A DNA stretch of 49,633 bases from an uncultured Flavobacteriales bacterium (GCA_905478185.1 CAJQHO010000050.1:1-49633), one strand, 5' to 3'. Shown: positions 27,256 to 35,677, counted from the first letter of the stretch. Numbers and translations: made by a program. Notes: generated by a model not told the origin, from the letters alone.

Positions 27256-27291
27256 TAAATAAAATAATAGACGATAATAAATATTATAAAT

Positions 27292-28353
27292 ATGAAACAA
27301 ATTAATAACTGGATAAAAGCTGTAGCAATAATTGCATTAATGCTTCCGTTTTCTAATGCATTTGCTGGTAATCCTCAAAGAGCAGGGCAAGCAGGCGCTT
27401 CAGAATTATTGATCAATCCATGGGCTAGAACCTCTGGTTGGGGAGGAGCAAATGTTGCTGGAGTTAGAGGATTAGAGGGTATATTCTCAAATGTTGCAGG
27501 ACTTGCTTTTACTGAAAAAACAGAATTGATTTTTAGCCAAACCCAATGGTTAAAATATGGAGATGAGGCTGTAAGTAATATTAGTGCTTTTGGTTTTTCT
27601 CAGAAGGTTGGAGAGTCAGGGGTTTTAGGTTTTTCTGTAATGAGCATGGATTTTGGAGATATTGAAATTACTACTGTAGATTTACCTGATGGTGGTATTG
27701 GTACGTATTCACCTTCATTTATGAATGTTTCACTTTCTTATGCTAAGATTTTCTCTAATAGTATTTATGGGGGGATGACAGTTAAAATGATTTCAGAACA
27801 AATTTCAAATGTAGGTGCTAATGGTGTTGCTTTAGATGCAGGGATTCAGTATGTAACTGGTGCAGAAGATAATTTTAAATTTGGTATTGCATTAAAAAAT
27901 GTAGGACCAAGAATGTCTTTCTCTGGTGATGGACTTTCATTTAGAGGAATAGTTGGTGATGCTGACGATTATAAAATGACTGTTGAGCAAAGATCATCAG
28001 AATTGGAATTACCGGCATTATTAAATATTGGACTTTCGTATGATGTTAATTTTATTCAACATAGAATTACTGGTGCTGGTACATTTACTTCTAACTCTTT
28101 TCAAAAAGATCAATACCGTTTAGGTGGTGAGTATTCTTACAATGAAATGTTTATGGTAAGGTTGGGTTACACTTATGAGGATGGAATTAGAACTTCATCA
28201 ACAAGAACAACTGCCTTAAGAGGCCCTTCAGCTGGTTTTACAGTTGAGTTGCCAATGGGAGATAATGGTTCAACTTTCGGGTTAGATTATTCTTACCGTC
28301 ATACTGATCCTTTCCAAGGTTCTCATACTATTGGAGCTAGGATTAATTTATAA
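27292..28353 (+). CDS. PorV/PorQ family outer-membrane protein
   Basis: A 353-residue barrel protein with signal peptide (residues 1-25, ending AFA). The N-terminal segment GQAGASELLINPWAR and the WGGANVAGVRGLEGIFSNVAGLA region are typical of the PorV/PorQ (UPF0164) family, a 14-stranded FadL-like barrel. PorV carries T9SS substrates between the SprA translocon and the attachment complex. This copy is the last gene of an operon with a TonB receptor and a large exported protein, so it may be a dedicated partner of that protein and not the housekeeping PorV. It ends IGARINL. A terminator follows at 28378-28404. Confidence 0.82.
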   Translation: MKQINNWIKAVAIIALMLPFSNAFAGNPQRAGQAGASELLINPWARTSGWGGANVAGVRGLEGIFSNVAGLAFTEKTELIFSQTQWLKYGDEAVSNISAFGFSQKVGESGVLGFSVMSMDFGDIEITTVDLPDGGIGTYSPSFMNVSLSYAKIFSNSIYGGMTVKMISEQISNVGANGVALDAGIQYVTGAEDNFKFGIALKNVGPRMSFSGDGLSFRGIVGDADDYKMTVEQRSSELELPALLNIGLSYDVNFIQHRITGAGTFTSNSFQKDQYRLGGEYSYNEMFMVRLGYTYEDGIRTSSTRTTALRGPSAGFTVELPMGDNGSTFGLDYSYRHTDPFQGSHTIGARINL

Positions 28354-28377
28354 AATAAGAACAAACATATAATGTTC

Positions 28378-28404
28378 AAAAAGGAAGGTGACTTCCTTTT
28401 TGTG
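28378..28404 (+). terminator. Terminator of the TonB/1411-aa/PorV operon
   Basis: AAAAAGGAAG pairs with CTTCCTTTTT around a GTGA loop; it lies 25 bases after the PorV-like stop and just before greA. Confidence 0.85.
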
Positions 28405-28424
28405 CGTTTATAAGCTTACTAATT

Positions 28425-28898
28425 ATGAGTACAATATATTTATCACAAGAAGGTTACGACAACTTAAAAGAAGAGTTAAACACTTTAAAATCGGTTGATA
28501 GACCAAGAGTAATTAACCAAATAGCTGAAGCAAGAGATAAAGGTGATTTATCAGAAAATGCTGAATATGATGCTGCCAAAGAGGCACAAGGATTATTAGA
28601 AGCAAGAATTGCAAAACTAGAAAATGATGTTGCTAACTCTAGGGTGTTGGATCAGTCTGAGATGGACACTTCAACTGTTCATTTGCTTACTAAAGCTACT
28701 ATTAAAAATACGGCTAATGGTATGGAAATGACTTATGCCATAGTTTCAGAATCTGAGGCTGATTTATCAGCCAAAAAGATTTCCGCTACTTCCCCAATTG
28801 GAAAAGGCTTACTTGGGAAAGCTATTGGTGATATTGCTGATATTGAAGTTCCTAATGGCATTATGCATTTTGAAATTATTGATATTCAACCGTTATAA
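28425..28898 (+). CDS. greA: Transcription elongation factor GreA
   Basis: Rescues backtracked RNA polymerase by stimulating cleavage of the nascent transcript. The 157-residue protein has the N-terminal coiled-coil with the acidic tip DLSENAEYDAA (about residues 42-52) that reaches the polymerase active site, and a C-terminal FKBP-like domain ending in IEVPNGIMHFEI. Length is normal for GreA. The stop overlaps the start of the HIT gene as TAATG, giving translational coupling. No consensus promoter is seen in the 20 bases after the preceding terminator, so the promoter may overlap the hairpin. Confidence 0.95.
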   Translation: MSTIYLSQEGYDNLKEELNTLKSVDRPRVINQIAEARDKGDLSENAEYDAAKEAQGLLEARIAKLENDVANSRVLDQSEMDTSTVHLLTKATIKNTANGMEMTYAIVSESEADLSAKKISATSPIGKGLLGKAIGDIADIEVPNGIMHFEIIDIQPL

Positions 28899-29290
28899 TG
28901 CCTAGTATTTTTTCTAAAATAGTTAGTGATGATATTCCTGCTTTTAAAGTAGCTGAGGATGAAAATTATGTAGCTTTTTTAGATATTTTCCCTTTAGCAA
29001 AAGGTCATGTTTTAGTAATACCTAAAAAGGAAACTGATTATATTTTTGATTTAGATTCTGAAGAATATTTAGGACTTTTTAGTTTTGCTAAAAAAGTAGC
29101 AAAAGCAATGGATAAAATTATCTCTTGTGAGAGAATTGGAGTTGCAGTTATTGGATTAGAAGTTCCTCATGCGCATATTCACTTAGTACCTTTGCATGAT
29201 GTTTCTGATATTAATTTTGAAAGACCAAAATTAAAGTTTCCAGATTCAGAAATGAAAGAAATTGCTGATCTTATTAAATCTGCTATTTAA
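28898..29290 (+). CDS. HIT family nucleotide hydrolase/transferase
   Basis: A 130-residue histidine-triad protein with the motif HAHIHLV at residues 91-97 and the N-terminal [15 protein letters not shown] block of Hint-type enzymes. Such proteins cleave nucleoside phosphoramidates or AMP-lysine conjugates; the native substrate is not known here. Translationally coupled to greA by TAATG, a pairing seen in other Bacteroidota. The 3' end overlaps the convergent ruvC by 8 bases. Confidence 0.92.
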   Translation: MPSIFSKIVSDDIPAFKVAEDENYVAFLDIFPLAKGHVLVIPKKETDYIFDLDSEEYLGLFSFAKKVAKAMDKIISCERIGVAVIGLEVPHAHIHLVPLHDVSDINFERPKLKFPDSEMKEIADLIKSAI

Positions 29291-29837
29291 GCTTATCAGG
29301 ATTATCTTTTAAGAAAGACCCCCAACCCGTATAACTTTTTCCACCACCTTGTCCAGGGTTTCTTTGAAAATGATGACAGACTGCTGCAGCTAACCCATCA
29401 CTTGCATCTAAATGTTTAGGCATTTCCTTAATATTTAAAATTGACTTTAACATTGCAGCAACTTGCTCTTTACTAGCAGTACCTTGCCCAGTAATTGCCA
29501 TCTTAATTTTTTTAGGGGCATACTCAAAAATAGGAATATCACGGTAAAGTGCAGCAGACATAGCAACTCCTTGAGCTCTTCCTAGCTTTAACATGGACTG
29601 TACATTCTTGCCAAAGAAGGGCGCTTCAACAGCAAATTCATCTGGCTTGTACTCATCAACTAACTGCAGAGTTCTTTCAAAAATTCTTTTAAGTTTTAAC
29701 TCATGTGACCCAAGTTTTGCAAGATGCAAAACCCCCATTTGAATGAGCTCCATTTTTTTGCCTTTCACATGAATCAATCCATATCCCATTATTGTTGTTC
29801 CAGGATCTATTCCTAATATGATTTTATCAGTTTGCAA
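29283..29837 (-). CDS. ruvC: Crossover junction endodeoxyribonuclease RuvC
   Basis: Resolves Holliday junctions with RuvAB during recombinational repair. The RNase H-like fold is marked by GIDPGT (Asp11), the EAPFFGKN block (Glu71) and the C-terminal DASD (Asp144 and Asp147), giving the four acidic catalytic residues. Length is 184 residues, with a tail slightly longer than E. coli. The best start is a TTG codon at 29837, since the family N-terminus lies directly after it and the next in-frame ATG would remove the catalytic Asp. It faces the flippase-like gene across a 30-base divergent region. Confidence 0.94.
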   Translation of the reverse strand: MQTDKIILGIDPGTTIMGYGLIHVKGKKMELIQMGVLHLAKLGSHELKLKRIFERTLQLVDEYKPDEFAVEAPFFGKNVQSMLKLGRAQGVAMSAALYRDIPIFEYAPKKIKMAITGQGTASKEQVAAMLKSILNIKEMPKHLDASDGLAAAVCHHFQRNPGQGGGKSYTGWGSFLKDNPDKLK

Positions 29838-29841
29838 TTGT

Positions 29842-29849
29842 TATCTTTG
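29842..29849 (+). promoter_or_regulatory. -7 box of the flippase-glycosyltransferase operon
   Basis: TATCTTTG, a perfect TAnnTTTG, lies 18 bases before the ATG at 29868. No TTG is at the standard distance upstream, where the ruvC 5' end already lies. Confidence 0.55.
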
Positions 29850-29867
29850 TATCAACAAAACTAAGCA

Positions 29868-30845
29868 ATGCTAAGCAGAAAAACTATTGGCTTCTTATTA
29901 AAAATTGGAATTGTAGCTTTTGCTCTTTTCTTTTTGTACCAACAACTCACTTCCAAAAGTAGTGTTGAGCAATTTGATTTGGATCAAATCCTAGTTAAGT
30001 TACAAGAGAACTACTTTGTTGTTACTGTTGTAATTTTGATGATGTTCCTCAATTGGTTTTTAGAATCATTAAAGTGGAGATTCCTAATTTCAAAGATTGA
30101 AAAAGTATCTATTAAACGCTCAATCCGTGCGATTTTTTCAGGAATTACGGTTTCTGCTTTCACTCCAAATAGAGTGGGCGAATATGGGGGAAGGGTATTT
30201 TGTTTGGAAAAAGCAGACAGAATTAAAGGCGTTTTAATCACAGTAATTGGGTCTATGGCTCAGTTGGTAACAACTATAGTTTTTGGCTCAATTGGAATTT
30301 TATTGCTCCCTAATTTAATGCCAGAATTTGACTCTTTACTCTCTAATATTGTATTTGCATATCCAATAATGTTATTCTTATTGATATTGTTGAATGTACT
30401 TTTAGTTACTTTATTTTTAAATGCCTCAGTGTTTTCAGTTGTTTTATCTAAGATTAAGTTTTTAAGAAAATTCAAAAAGTATAATGAGGTATTTTCCTTT
30501 TACAATTCATCAGAATTATTTGAAATACTGCTTTATTCAGTAGGGAGGTATATCGTTTTTACAACTCAGTTCTTTATTTTGTTACAAGTTTTTGATGTCC
30601 AAATTGGATATGTTGATACAATGATTTTGATTACCACTATGCTTTTAGTGATATCAATTATTCCTACTATTGCAATTACTGAAATTGGAATTAGAGGCTC
30701 AGTTGCACTTTTCCTTTTCGGATTGGTTTCCGTAAATGCAATAGGGATATTATCAGCTACTTTTGTAATGTGGGTTATCAATCTTTTATTACCTGCTTTA
30801 ATTGGAACAATCTTTATTTTCTCTCTTAAATTCTTTAGAAAATAA
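29868..30845 (+). CDS. Flippase-like integral membrane protein (LPG synthase TM-domain/UPF0104 family)
   Basis: A 325-residue protein with about eight membrane segments and the family core SGITVSAFTPNRVGEYGGR (about residues 90-108), seen in the membrane domain of lysylphosphatidylglycerol synthases and in stand-alone proteins of the same fold. The aminoacyl-transferase domain is missing, so lipid flipping or transport is the usual suggestion, with no direct proof. Its stop overlaps the start of the glycosyltransferase gene as TAATG, which supports a shared role in building or exporting a glycolipid. First gene of a four-gene plus-strand operon. Confidence 0.83.
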   Translation: MLSRKTIGFLLKIGIVAFALFFLYQQLTSKSSVEQFDLDQILVKLQENYFVVTVVILMMFLNWFLESLKWRFLISKIEKVSIKRSIRAIFSGITVSAFTPNRVGEYGGRVFCLEKADRIKGVLITVIGSMAQLVTTIVFGSIGILLLPNLMPEFDSLLSNIVFAYPIMLFLLILLNVLLVTLFLNASVFSVVLSKIKFLRKFKKYNEVFSFYNSSELFEILLYSVGRYIVFTTQFFILLQVFDVQIGYVDTMILITTMLLVISIIPTIAITEIGIRGSVALFLFGLVSVNAIGILSATFVMWVINLLLPALIGTIFIFSLKFFRK

Positions 30846-31948
30846 TGCAGATTGTAATTTTAATAATCTTGTTTTTATATGCGTTATTAATTATAAGATA
30901 TACTTTAGGGTGGTACAAAGTTCAAGCAATAACTAATAAAGATTTTACCCCAAAAGTTAGTATTGTAATTGCAATGCGAAATGAGGAAAATGAAGTAGAA
31001 AGATTATTGCAAAATTTACAATCCCAAATTTACCCTACTGATAAGTTAGAGTTGATTTTAGTAAATGATCATTCAACTGATAATACGCTTAATATTTTAA
31101 ATTCCTCACAATTAGATAATTTGCAAGTTATAAATATGCCCAAAGAAGAATTTGGGAAGAAAAATGCTATTAAAAACGCTATTGAGCTCGCAAGTGGGGA
31201 TATTATTTTAGTATCAGATGCAGATTGTAGTTTTAATCCGAAATGGGTGCAAACTATGGTTAACTATTTTACTGATGAGAATATAAAACTGCTGTCTGGT
31301 CCTGTTGCTTATCACAAACAAAAAGGAATATTTTTGAGTTTGCAAGCCTTAGAATTTTCTAGCTTAATTGGAAGTGGTGCTGGAGCAATTGGATTTAACA
31401 ATGCAATATTCTGTAATGGTGCTAATATGGCTTACAGAAAAGAAATTTTTTTAGAAGTAAATGAGTTTTCTATTGATACTGCAGTAAGTGGTGATGATGT
31501 TTTTTTACTTCATAGTGTAAAAGCAAAGTATCCTAATTCTATTGCATTTGCAAAAGAGAAAAGTGCTATTGTGATTACGGATGCTGTGCAAACAGTTTCA
31601 GGATTTATTAACCAAAGAAAAAGGTGGACCTCCAAGAGTAGTAGCTATAAAGATAATGCAAGTCTTTATACTTCCTTTTTAGTTTTTTTTACAAACTTGG
31701 CATTCGTTTTTCTTTTTGCAATTCCCTTTTGGAATATTGAATATTTTAATTTATTCATATTATTTTATGGAGTTAAATTTTTGGTAGATTTAATTCTGTT
31801 ATTCCCAATTTTAAAATTTTTCAACCGAACAGATTTAGTAAAATGGATTCTTCCTTTTGAAATCTTTTACTCTTTTTATATAGTTTTGATTGTGGTTTTG
31901 TCTTTTACAAAATCATTTGAATGGAAGGGTAGAGTACATAGTAAATAG
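30845..31948 (+). CDS. Membrane glycosyltransferase family 2
   Basis: A 367-residue GT2 enzyme. An N-terminal membrane anchor (about 1-22) is followed by a GT-A catalytic domain with VSIVIAMRNEE, NDHSTD (74-79), the metal-binding DAD (125-127), SGDD (215-218) and QRKRW (257-261, the QxxRW motif of processive-type enzymes), then about three C-terminal membrane segments. It probably adds sugars to a lipid or polysaccharide on the cytoplasmic face. Neighbouring flippase-like and permease genes support an envelope glycolipid role; donor and acceptor are unknown. Confidence 0.9.
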   Translation: MQIVILIILFLYALLIIRYTLGWYKVQAITNKDFTPKVSIVIAMRNEENEVERLLQNLQSQIYPTDKLELILVNDHSTDNTLNILNSSQLDNLQVINMPKEEFGKKNAIKNAIELASGDIILVSDADCSFNPKWVQTMVNYFTDENIKLLSGPVAYHKQKGIFLSLQALEFSSLIGSGAGAIGFNNAIFCNGANMAYRKEIFLEVNEFSIDTAVSGDDVFLLHSVKAKYPNSIAFAKEKSAIVITDAVQTVSGFINQRKRWTSKSSSYKDNASLYTSFLVFFTNLAFVFLFAIPFWNIEYFNLFILFYGVKFLVDLILLFPILKFFNRTDLVKWILPFEIFYSFYIVLIVVLSFTKSFEWKGRVHSK

Positions 31949-33001
31949 ATGAATAACACATCATTAAATAAATTAGCTTTGAAAAAGTTGAAGAAAGATG
32001 AACTAGCTTTCTCATCTTTAATATTTATTTTTTGCTGTGTGCTAATTGCTGTTTTTGCAACAATTATCAGCCCTGATGGCAGTAAAAATGCAAATGAAAT
32101 GCATATTGAATTAGCAACTAATAAACCCTTAACTAAAATCATTTTTCTAGAGCTCCCAAAGCAAATAACTGAAGAGTCTTCAATAATTGAAAAGTTGATT
32201 TTTGGCACTCCATCAAAAGTAAATCGAATTCCGATTAGTAGTTTTGAAAAATCGGAGGGAGGATTAACTTATTTTCCTTTTCAATCAGAGATAGAAAAAA
32301 ACTATTTTGGTGATTATAAGATAGTGGAACAAACTTTTTGGTTCGGTACGGATAAGTACGGTAGAGATTTATTAAGCAGAATAATTCTTGGAACAAGAAT
32401 ATCTCTTTCAGTTGGTTTTATTGCTGTAATTATTTCATTAATTATCGGAATAAGTTTTGGGCTTATTGCTGGCTATTTCAGAGGAAAAACTGATGATGTA
32501 ATTATGTGGTTTGTAAATGTAATTTGGAGCATACCAACTTTACTAATGGTAATTGCAATTACATTGGCTTTAGGAAAAGGATTTTGGCAAGTGTTTGTTG
32601 CGGTTGGCTTAACAATGTGGGTAGAAGTTGCTCGTATTGTTAGGGGGCAGGTTTTGGTTATTAGAGAATTGGAATATGTAGAGGCTGGAAAAGCATTGGC
32701 TTTTAAATCCTTTAGAATAATATTTAAACACATTTTACCCAATGTTATTGGACCCGTAATTGTGATTTCGGCAGCTAATTTTGCAGCAGCAATTTTAATA
32801 GAAGCAGGACTTTCCTTTTTAGGGATTGGTGCGCAACCTCCTATGCCAAGTTGGGGAGGAATGATAAAGGATCATTACGCTTATATAATAATGGATAAGG
32901 CCTATTTGGCTATTATTCCAGGCATGGCGATAATGAGTTTAGTTTTGGCTTTTATGCTTTTGGGTAATGGTTTGCGTGATGCATTTGATGTTAGAAATTA
33001 A
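31949..33001 (+). CDS. OppC/DppC-type ABC transporter permease
   Basis: A 350-residue inner-membrane permease of the dipeptide/oligopeptide family. It shows FWFGTDKYGRDLLSRI before the core membrane domain and the EAA loop EAGKALAFKSFRIIFKHILPN that contacts the ATPase, plus the family ending GNGLRDAFDVR. Between the first membrane segment and the core there is an extra periplasmic loop of about 85 residues that E. coli OppC lacks. No OppA, OppB, OppD or OppF gene is nearby, so its partners must be encoded elsewhere. It begins directly after the glycosyltransferase stop codon. Confidence 0.9.
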   Translation: MNNTSLNKLALKKLKKDELAFSSLIFIFCCVLIAVFATIISPDGSKNANEMHIELATNKPLTKIIFLELPKQITEESSIIEKLIFGTPSKVNRIPISSFEKSEGGLTYFPFQSEIEKNYFGDYKIVEQTFWFGTDKYGRDLLSRIILGTRISLSVGFIAVIISLIIGISFGLIAGYFRGKTDDVIMWFVNVIWSIPTLLMVIAITLALGKGFWQVFVAVGLTMWVEVARIVRGQVLVIRELEYVEAGKALAFKSFRIIFKHILPNVIGPVIVISAANFAAAILIEAGLSFLGIGAQPPMPSWGGMIKDHYAYIIMDKAYLAIIPGMAIMSLVLAFMLLGNGLRDAFDVRN

Positions 33002-33012
33002 AATATAAAATT

Positions 33013-33513
33013 ATGGAATTGATATTTTCGGCACTTGTAATTTTCTCACTTAGGTTAGCAGACCAGAGTTTAGGTACTATGCGTGCTCTTTTAGTGAGTA
33101 AGAACAAACCAATTTATGCGGCTCTTATTGGCTTAGTTGAGTCAGCAATTTGGATAGTTGCTATTTCACAAGTAATAAAGGATATTGATGACCCTGTTTT
33201 AATTGGAGCTTATGCGGCTGGTTTTGCTGCAGGTACTATTTTAGGGACATACATTGAGCGTATAGTTGGGGTTGGAAATATAGTTGTTAGGGTTTTTACT
33301 GCTAGTGATTCTCCTTCAGTTGCAGAAACCTTAAGAGATAACGGGCATGGTGTTACCGTTATTGATGGTGAAGGTAAGGAAGGACCTGTAAAAATCTATC
33401 TTTGTGTAATACCAAGGAGAAAATTAAAGTCAGTTCTAGTTATGATAGAAGAAATAAACCCAAATGCTTATATCACTACTGATATGGCAAATCCTACTTC
33501 ATTGAAAAAGTAA
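33013..33513 (+). CDS. UPF0316 family membrane protein (DUF5698/DUF2179)
   Basis: A 166-residue protein with about three N-terminal membrane segments (to about residue 80) and a soluble C-terminal DUF2179 domain containing the GHGVTVIDGEGKEGPV region, a small alpha/beta fold shared with YitT proteins. Function is unknown. It is last in the operon, 11 bases after the permease gene, and ends before a bidirectional terminator. Confidence 0.85.
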   Translation: MELIFSALVIFSLRLADQSLGTMRALLVSKNKPIYAALIGLVESAIWIVAISQVIKDIDDPVLIGAYAAGFAAGTILGTYIERIVGVGNIVVRVFTASDSPSVAETLRDNGHGVTVIDGEGKEGPVKIYLCVIPRRKLKSVLVMIEEINPNAYITTDMANPTSLKK

Positions 33514-33560
33514 AAGAACCTTAAGTGTTAAGTCCAAAACAGTTTACTTTTCTAAAAACC

Positions 33561-33596
33561 AAAAAAAGGAGCTGAAAATTAATTCAGCTCCTTTTA
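33561..33596. terminator. Bidirectional terminator
   Basis: AAAAGGAGCTGAA pairs with TTCAGCTCCTTTT around a short AT loop; it separates the convergent UPF0316 (+) and DUF3127 (-) genes. Confidence 0.9.
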
Positions 33597-33617
33597 CGTT
33601 TAATCTTTATTTGCTAT

Positions 33618-33971
33618 TTAAAAAGGCAAGTCATCATCTTCTGATGCGGGTGCATTAAATTCTGGTGCAGCTTCCATGTCAGCACTTCCAACCCCTTGGC
33701 TTTCAATTCTCCAAGCATCAATATTATGGAAATATCTTCCGTTATATTCTCTTGATGATAAGTTAAAAGAAACTTCTACTTGATCCCCTTCATTATGGTG
33801 GTTTAACATTTCAATTTTATCCTCTCCAAATAATTGGAAACAAACTTCTGGGTTATATTGTGCGCCAGTATCTACAAGGAAAGATTGTTTTTTCCATTCT
33901 TTTCCTGCTTTAGATGTTCCGCTTTCTACACTTAATTTTCTGCTTAATTTTCCTTTTACTGATAAACTCAT
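33618..33971 (-). CDS. DUF3127 OB-fold protein with SSB-like acidic tip
   Basis: A 117-residue cytoplasmic protein of the Bacteroidota family DUF3127, recognised by the block VCFQLFGEDKIEMLN, then GDQVEVSFNLSSREYNGRYF and a final WRIE. The predicted core is a single OB-like fold (residues 1-85), followed by a flexible linker and the acidic tail EDDDLPF. That ending closely resembles the C-terminal tip of single-stranded DNA-binding protein, which recruits repair and replication enzymes. Function is not established. It is a single gene between a terminator and the tRNA-Leu promoter region. Confidence 0.82.
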   Translation of the reverse strand: MSLSVKGKLSRKLSVESGTSKAGKEWKKQSFLVDTGAQYNPEVCFQLFGEDKIEMLNHHNEGDQVEVSFNLSSREYNGRYFHNIDAWRIESQGVGSADMEAAPEFNAPASEDDDLPF

Positions 33972-33997
33972 TTTATATTTTTTTAATTTTAGTCTTG

Positions 33998-34005
33998 CAA
34001 AATTA
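33998..34005 (-). promoter_or_regulatory. -7 box of the DUF3127 gene
   Basis: The minus strand reads TAATTTTG (fits TAnnTTTG), 26 bases before the start codon; no TTG is seen at the -33 position. Confidence 0.45.
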
Positions 34006-34040
34006 AGTAAAATAAATGCATAAAAATCTTTAAAGCGGCT

Positions 34041-34073
34041 TTTGTGTGTAAATGTTAAAAAATAATATCTTTG
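34041..34073 (+). promoter_or_regulatory. Promoter of tRNA-Leu
   Basis: TTTG (34041-34044), a 21-base spacer and TATCTTTG (34066-34073), ending 13 bases before the tRNA. Confidence 0.6.
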
Positions 34074-34086
34074 CCGTCCTTTTTAA

Positions 34087-34168
34087 GCGGATGTGGCGGA
34101 ATTGGTAGACGCGCTAGACTTAGGATCTAGTGCCGCAAGGTGTGAGAGTTCGAGTCTCTTCATCCGCA
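34087..34168 (+). tRNA. tRNA-Leu (anticodon UAG)
   Basis: An 82-base class II tRNA. The acceptor stem GCGGATG/CATCCGC closes it, with A as discriminator and no encoded CCA. The anticodon arm CTAGA-CTTAGGA-TCTAG gives anticodon TAG, which reads CUA and other CUN leucine codons. A variable arm with a short stem (TGCCGCAAGGTG) and a TTCGAGTC T-loop follow, as expected for leucine tRNA. A terminator follows directly. Confidence 0.97.
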
Positions 34169-34175
34169 CAAAATT

Positions 34176-34205
34176 AAGCAAGCATTATAGCTTGCTTTTT
34201 TGTTT
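34176..34205 (+). terminator. Terminator of tRNA-Leu
   Basis: AAGCAAGC pairs with GCTTGCTT around ATTATA, followed by a T-run. Confidence 0.9.
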
Positions 34206-34237
34206 TCATAACTTTTTCTTTATCTGATAAATAAGTG

Positions 34238-34245
34238 TATTTTTG
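34238..34245 (+). promoter_or_regulatory. -7 box of the tig-clpP-clpX region
   Basis: TATTTTTG fits TAnnTTTG and lies 27 bases before the trigger-factor ATG. A -33 TTG is not found at standard distance. Confidence 0.5.
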
Positions 34246-34272
34246 CAGCCCTTTTTAAAAAATAAATAAAAG

Positions 34273-35625
34273 ATGAAACTTACACAAAGCAAGGCAAAAG
34301 ATTTAATGGCAACTATTACTGTTAAGGTAATAGGTGCAGATTACTCTGAAAGAGTTGAAAAAGTATTAAAAGATTATCGTAAAACAGCTGAGGTTCCTGG
34401 ATTCAGAAAAGGAAAAACTCCTATGGGAATCATCAATAAAAAATACAGAACATCTGTTATTGTTGAAGAGGTTAATAAGATGCTGCAAGATGCATTATAC
34501 AAGCATATTACTGCTGAAAAAGTAAGAGTTTTAGGCTCACCAATGCCAATTGATGAAAAGCCAATTGACTGGGAAAATGATGAAGATTTTACTTTTGAAT
34601 ATGAAGTTGGTTTAGCACCAGAGTTTGATGTAAAAATAACTGCAAAGGATAAATTAAACTACTATAAAATTAAAGCTGATGCTAAGTTAGTTGATGGATA
34701 TTGTAATGATATTGCAAAGCGTTATGGTAAAATGAGTAATCCTGAAGCATCAATTGAGGGAGATTTGATTTTCTGTACTATTGAGCAATTAGATGTTGAT
34801 GGGATAGTAATGAATAATGGTATTAAAAATGACGCTACTGTTGCTATGGATTACATTGCTGATAAGAAAATTAAAAAACAATTTGTTGGTGTAAAAACGG
34901 ATGACTTAATTACTGTTAATGTAATGAAAGCTTTTACAAATCATTCTGATTTAGGGGCAATGTTAAATGTTGATCATGCTGCAATTCATAACTTAACTTC
35001 AGAAGAATTTCAGTTTACTGTAAAGAATGTAAACAGATTAGAGCCAGCTGAGTTGAATGTTGAGCTTTTTGATAAAGTTTACGGGCCTGGTGCGATAAAA
35101 GATGAAAAAGAATTTAAAGCAAAAGTAAAATCAGAAGCAGAAGCTCAATTTGTAGGAGAGAGTGATAGAATGCTTAAAAATGATGTAGTAACTTACTTTG
35201 TTGATAAATTGAAGTTAGCTATGCCAAATGAATTTTTAAAGAGATGGTTAGTGCAAACTTCTGACCAACCAATTACTATGGAGATGCTAGAAACTGAGTA
35301 CGATTTGTATGCAAAAAGCTTACAATGGCAGTTAATTGAAAACAAAATCTTAGAAAATCATAGCATTAAAGTTACTCAAGATGATGTTCTAGCGCATACT
35401 AAAGTTTTAATTTCAGCTCAGATGAAGCAGTACGGCCAGCCAGAAGGAGATGACAAACAATTGACCGATATTGCCACTGACATTCTTAAAAATGAGGAAG
35501 AAAGAAAGAAAGTTTACGACCAAATTTTTGATGAAAGAACTCTAGCAGTTTATAAGGAAAACTTCAAATTGACTGAAAAGTCAGTTTCTTATGATGAATT
35601 TGTTAAATTAGCATCAAGAAAATAA
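34273..35625 (+). CDS. tig: Trigger factor
   Basis: Ribosome-bound chaperone for nascent chains. The 450-residue protein has the ribosome-docking signature GFRKGKTP at residues 43-50, within an N-terminal domain of about 115 residues. The middle region (about 150-250) is in the place of the FKBP-type PPIase domain but looks divergent, and catalytic activity is doubtful. The helical C-terminal arms follow. Order tig-clpP-clpX is widely conserved, and 83 bases separate it from clpP. The gene has its own promoter box downstream of the tRNA-Leu terminator. Confidence 0.93.
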   Translation: MKLTQSKAKDLMATITVKVIGADYSERVEKVLKDYRKTAEVPGFRKGKTPMGIINKKYRTSVIVEEVNKMLQDALYKHITAEKVRVLGSPMPIDEKPIDWENDEDFTFEYEVGLAPEFDVKITAKDKLNYYKIKADAKLVDGYCNDIAKRYGKMSNPEASIEGDLIFCTIEQLDVDGIVMNNGIKNDATVAMDYIADKKIKKQFVGVKTDDLITVNVMKAFTNHSDLGAMLNVDHAAIHNLTSEEFQFTVKNVNRLEPAELNVELFDKVYGPGAIKDEKEFKAKVKSEAEAQFVGESDRMLKNDVVTYFVDKLKLAMPNEFLKRWLVQTSDQPITMEMLETEYDLYAKSLQWQLIENKILENHSIKVTQDDVLAHTKVLISAQMKQYGQPEGDDKQLTDIATDILKNEEERKKVYDQIFDERTLAVYKENFKLTEKSVSYDEFVKLASRK

Positions 35626-35677
35626 AGCGAGTTTTAGCAGTTGTATATTAAGCTAATTTTATCGGTTGTTATATAGA

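Noticed and set aside
33618-33971. Single-stranded DNA-binding protein (Ssb)
   Set aside because: Only the C-terminal tip looks like Ssb; the core matches DUF3127 and lacks the Ssb OB-fold signature.
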